Part shown: one piece after another, positions 61,571 to 64,000 of the stretch | How the letters are laid out: every line of letters begins with the position of its first letter | Position numbering within the stretch: position 1 is the first letter of the stretch | Source of the DNA: Nevskia sp035651715 | Lineage (GTDB): Bacteria > Pseudomonadota > Gammaproteobacteria > Nevskiales > Nevskiaceae | Length of the DNA stretch: 64,000 bases | Direction of reading: 5' to 3' | Assembly (NCBI GenBank): GCA_035651715.1 | Contig: DASRFD010000150.1 | Span: 1-64,000 of the forward strand | Made by a program: the position numbers and the translations under genes | Notes under the pieces: generated by a model | Told to the model about the DNA's origin: nothing | The model's input: the letters and a program-made list of their open reading frames with translations, nothing else | Database searches by the model: none

Positions 61571-62644
61571 TTGAACACGCTCAGCGACGCCGCACGCAAA
61601 ACCCTGTTTAACCGCGGCCCCGGTCTGGGGTTGAAGTTCCTCCTCCTCGCCAGCCTGTCGATCGGCATGATCGTGTCCGATTACCGCGGCGACTCGCGCC
61701 TGCGGCCGGTGCGGGAATGGACCGCGCGGGTGCTGCAGCCGCTGCTGTGGGTCACCGCCCTGCCGGGCGCCACCGCCAATCTGGGCGAGCATTTCCGCAG
61801 CCGCGAGGAGCTGCTCACCGAAAACCAGGCCCTGCACCAGAAGCAGCTGGAGCTGGAGGGCCGGGTGCTTCGCATGGAGGCGCTGGAGGCCGAGAACGAG
61901 CGCATCCGCGAGCTGCTGGCCTCGGCCGCCTCGTTGCAGACGCGCGTGCTGATCGCCGAGATCCTGTCGGTCAGCCAGGACCCCTACCGCCACCAGATCG
62001 TGCTCAACAAGGGCGAGCGCGACGGCGTCTACAAGGGCCAGGCCCTGGTCGACGCCAGCGGCGTGATGGGCCAGGTGATCGAGGTCAACTCGGCCAGCAG
62101 CGTGGCCCTGCTGATCACCGATCCGGACCACAGCATCCCGGTCGAGGTGAACCGCACCGGCCTGCAGACCATCGCCCGCGGCGACGGCCAGACCCTGTCG
62201 CTGCCGTTCCTGCCGGGCAACGCCGACGTCAAGGTCGGCGACCTGCTGGTCTCCTCCGGCCTGGGCGGCCGCTTCCCGGCGGGCTACCCGGTGGGCAAGG
62301 TCAACGAGCTGCGCCATCCCGCCGGCGAAAGCTTCATGGAGGCGGTGGCCTGGCCCAGCGCCCGCCTCAACCAGGGCCGCCAGGCCCTTCTGGTCTGGTC
62401 CGAACGCCCGGCCCCGACGCAGGAACCCGACCGCTCGGCGGAGCGGGTGGAGAACCCGGCCGAGCCGCGCAGATCGCCCGAGGCGCCGGCGGCCAGGCCG
62501 GCGGAGAAGCCGGCCGCCCGGCCCGCCCCGGCGGCCAAACCCGCCGACAAGCCGGCTGAGGCGGCGCGTAAGCCGGCCGCGCCGGCCGCGGCGCCGCCTG
62601 CTGCGCACAAGCCGGCCGCGCCGGCGCCGGGAACGCATCCATGA
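61571..62644 (+). CDS. mreC: Rod shape-determining protein MreC
   Basis: 357-residue bitopic membrane protein: one helix (~20-36, LGLKFLLLASLSIGMIVSDY), a periplasmic coiled coil (~75-110, ENQALHQKQLELEGRVLRME) and the beta-barrel MreC domain (QDPYRHQIVLNKGERDGVYK, VLLVSSGLGGRFPAG-type loop). The last ~80 residues are a long Ala/Pro/Lys tail (repeats such as AAKPADKPAEAA). TTG 61571 is the only reasonable start and lacks a clear Shine-Dalgarno. Stop overlaps mreD start (ATGA). Confidence 0.96.
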   Translation: MNTLSDAARKTLFNRGPGLGLKFLLLASLSIGMIVSDYRGDSRLRPVREWTARVLQPLLWVTALPGATANLGEHFRSREELLTENQALHQKQLELEGRVLRMEALEAENERIRELLASAASLQTRVLIAEILSVSQDPYRHQIVLNKGERDGVYKGQALVDASGVMGQVIEVNSASSVALLITDPDHSIPVEVNRTGLQTIARGDGQTLSLPFLPGNADVKVGDLLVSSGLGGRFPAGYPVGKVNELRHPAGESFMEAVAWPSARLNQGRQALLVWSERPAPTQEPDRSAERVENPAEPRRSPEAPAARPAEKPAARPAPAAKPADKPAEAARKPAAPAAAPPAAHKPAAPAPGTHP

Positions 62645-63126
62645 GGGGCAACTTCCCGGTATTCGCCCTCAGCCTGGCGCTGGCCCTGCTGCTGCAGGCC
62701 CTGCAGCTGCCGGATGCGATCGCGGCCTTCCGTCCGATGCTGCTGGTGCTGACCCTCAGCTACTGGGCCCTGCATGACGAGGACATGCCGGTGCTCATGG
62801 CCGGCTGGCTGCTGGGCCTGTGCTGCGACGTGCTGTACAACGCGCCGCTGGGCCAGTACGCGCTGGGGCTGGTCACGGTGGCGTATTTCGTGCGCCGCTT
62901 CAGCGGCACCCTGCTGGTGTATCCGATGCCGCAGGCCATGGCCATGGGCCTGGTGCCGATCTGGGCGCTGTACGTGTTCCTGATGTTCTGGATCGACGGC
63001 CTGACCCACCATCACGCCGACCCGGTGCGGCGCTGGCTGCCGCTGCTCACCACCGCCCTGCTGTGGCCGCTGGCGGGGCTGCTGCTGGGCAGCGCGCGAC
63101 GCAGCCGCGGCCGCCGGGAATTCTGA
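62641..63126 (+). CDS. mreD: Rod shape-determining protein MreD
   Basis: 161-residue inner-membrane protein with about five helices, part of the elongasome. Typical segments: ALALLLQALQLPDAIAAFRP, LTLSYWALHDEDMPVLMAGW and LLGLCCDVLYNAPLGQYALG. Its start overlaps the mreC stop by 4 bases, and rodA begins 8 bases after its stop. Confidence 0.95.
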   Translation: MRGNFPVFALSLALALLLQALQLPDAIAAFRPMLLVLTLSYWALHDEDMPVLMAGWLLGLCCDVLYNAPLGQYALGLVTVAYFVRRFSGTLLVYPMPQAMAMGLVPIWALYVFLMFWIDGLTHHHADPVRRWLPLLTTALLWPLAGLLLGSARRSRGRREF

Positions 63127-63134
63127 GGCTCGGC

Positions 63135-64000
63135 ATGACGGTCCACGTCAGCGTCATTACTTCCGCGCCCAAGCCGGTCAACAGCTGGGGCACCTGGTTC
63201 GCCCGCTGGCATTTCGACCTGGTGCTGGGCCTGCTGCTGCTGGCGGTGTCGGTGCTGGGCCTGTTCGTCCTGTATTCGGCCTCCGGCCAGTCCCTCGGCA
63301 TGGTGGTGAGCCAGGCGCAGCGCCTGGTGCTGGGCTTCGTGGTGATGATCGTGCTGGCCCAGGCGCCGCCGGAGTTCTACCGCGCCGCGGCGCCCTGGTT
63401 CTACAGCTTCGCGCTGCTGCTGCTGCTGGCGGTGGCGCTGCTCGGCCAGCACGCCAAGGGCGCGCAGCGCTGGCTCGACCTGGGCGTGATGCGCTTCCAG
63501 CCGTCCGAGCTGATGAAGCTGGCGGCGCCGATCGCGGTGGCCGCCTACCTGCAAAGCCGCCACCTGCCGCCGAGCTTCAGCACCATCCTGGTCAGCCTGG
63601 CGCTGGTGATGCTGCCGACCGGCCTGATCGCGATCCAGCCGGACCTGGGCACCGCGCTGCTGGTGGTCACCGCGGGCCTGGCGGCGCTGTTCTTCGGCGG
63701 CCTGCGCTGGCGCTGGATCCTGCTCGCCGTCGGCGGCGTGGCCGCGGCGGCGCCGGTGCTGTTCCACAAGATGCACGACTACCAGCGCAAGCGCCTGCTG
63801 ACCTTCCTCGATCCGGAAAGCGACCCGCTCGGCGCCGGCTACCACATCACCCAGAGCAAGATCGCCATCGGCTCCGGCGGCCTGTTCGGCAAGGGCTGGC
63901 TGCTCGGCACGCAGGCCAAGCTCGACTTCCTGCCGGAGGCGCACACCGACTTCATCTTCGCCGTCTACTCCGAGGAGCTGGGCCTGATCGGCGTGCTGCT
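63135..64000 (+). CDS. rodA: Peptidoglycan glycosyltransferase RodA, cut by the window end
   Basis: The open frame from ATG 63135 to the window end covers 288 codons of a SEDS-family glycosyltransferase. Typical segments: WWHFDLVLGL-like first helix region (ARWHFDLVLGLLLLAVSVLG), YSASGQ, GAQRWLDLGVMRFQPSELMK, IAIQPDLGTALLV, RKRLLTFLDPESDPLGAGYH, ITQSKIAIGSGGLFGKGWL, and the catalytic-region FLPEAHTDFIFAVYSEELG. It polymerises lipid II during elongation. The PBP2 gene (mrdA), often placed between mreD and rodA, is absent at that position. Confidence 0.95.
   Translation, partial: MTVHVSVITSAPKPVNSWGTWFARWHFDLVLGLLLLAVSVLGLFVLYSASGQSLGMVVSQAQRLVLGFVVMIVLAQAPPEFYRAAAPWFYSFALLLLLAVALLGQHAKGAQRWLDLGVMRFQPSELMKLAAPIAVAAYLQSRHLPPSFSTILVSLALVMLPTGLIAIQPDLGTALLVVTAGLAALFFGGLRWRWILLAVGGVAAAAPVLFHKMHDYQRKRLLTFLDPESDPLGAGYHITQSKIAIGSGGLFGKGWLLGTQAKLDFLPEAHTDFIFAVYSEELGLIGVL

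Overview
The window is about 64 kb of very GC-rich (high-60s percent by eye), densely packed bacterial chromosome. Gene content and order point to a gammaproteobacterium outside the enterics. gatCAB is divergent from mreBCD, and aroQ-accB-accC-prmA-fis-purH is the Pseudomonas/Xanthomonas-type arrangement. TTG/GTG starts are frequent and there is a large fatty-acid degradation block. A Nevskiales/Solimonas- or Xanthomonadales-like organism is my inference; there is no rRNA or marker gene here to prove it. I see no tRNA, CRISPR array, prophage or insertion sequence. The only mobile-like items are short palindromic elements (50324-50484, 55955-56046, 29071-29158, 18582-18605).

Layout. 1-9182 holds redox and small-molecule genes: a cut azoreductase, DoxX, pirin, a metallo-beta-lactamase-fold hydrolase, an MscS channel, YjbQ, an SDR broken by a one-base frameshift, an MHS transporter, and an orphan HsdR-C-terminal-like ORF. 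9262-13056 is a compact regulatory divide. thiC, with a complete TPP riboswitch and a candidate promoter, faces an ammonium transporter that has a near-perfect sigma-54 promoter. 13099-25000 holds Nudix, PhyH, RlmJ, two LuxR-type response regulators (one with its histidine kinase), a short-Cro-like regulator with a divergent three-gene operon, and a short-form PutA.

25082-32152 is the housekeeping block cutA-dsbD(alpha only)-tlpA-aroQ-accB-accC-prmA-fis-purH. Here the usual full-length DsbD, the DUF3426 gene and dusB are missing; a 45-codon ORF overlaps the fis start codon instead. 32197-34603 is an ECF sigma/anti-sigma/DUF4097 module. 34778-38174 carries a TPR membrane protein, a LysE exporter, an alpha/beta hydrolase and PPK2.

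38273-48651 is the fatty-acid module. A TetR regulator is divergent from thiolase-FadB-type-FadE genes, with a promoter and a palindrome between them. A strong terminator follows, then a Ser/Thr kinase fused to a TonB-type C-terminal domain, then an acyl-CoA synthetase. 48716-56916 holds a DHFR-like protein, PurU, a lipid-modification-type operon (DUF1295, CFA-synthase-like methyltransferase, exported protein, thioredoxin/TPR protein), tandem DUF4398 lipoproteins, a SET protein and Hsp33. 56925-64000 is gatBAC facing mreB-mreC-mreD-rodA, with rodA cut by the window end.

Functionally, the window joins fatty-acid activation and beta-oxidation with fatty-acid synthesis initiation (AccBC), shape determination (MreBCD/RodA), tRNA-dependent amidation (GatCAB), and thiamine and nitrogen regulation. 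The observations most worth following are the split DsbD, the fis leader ORF, the kinase-TonB fusion, the 161-bp palindromic element, the orphan HsdR-C ORF and the SDR frameshift.
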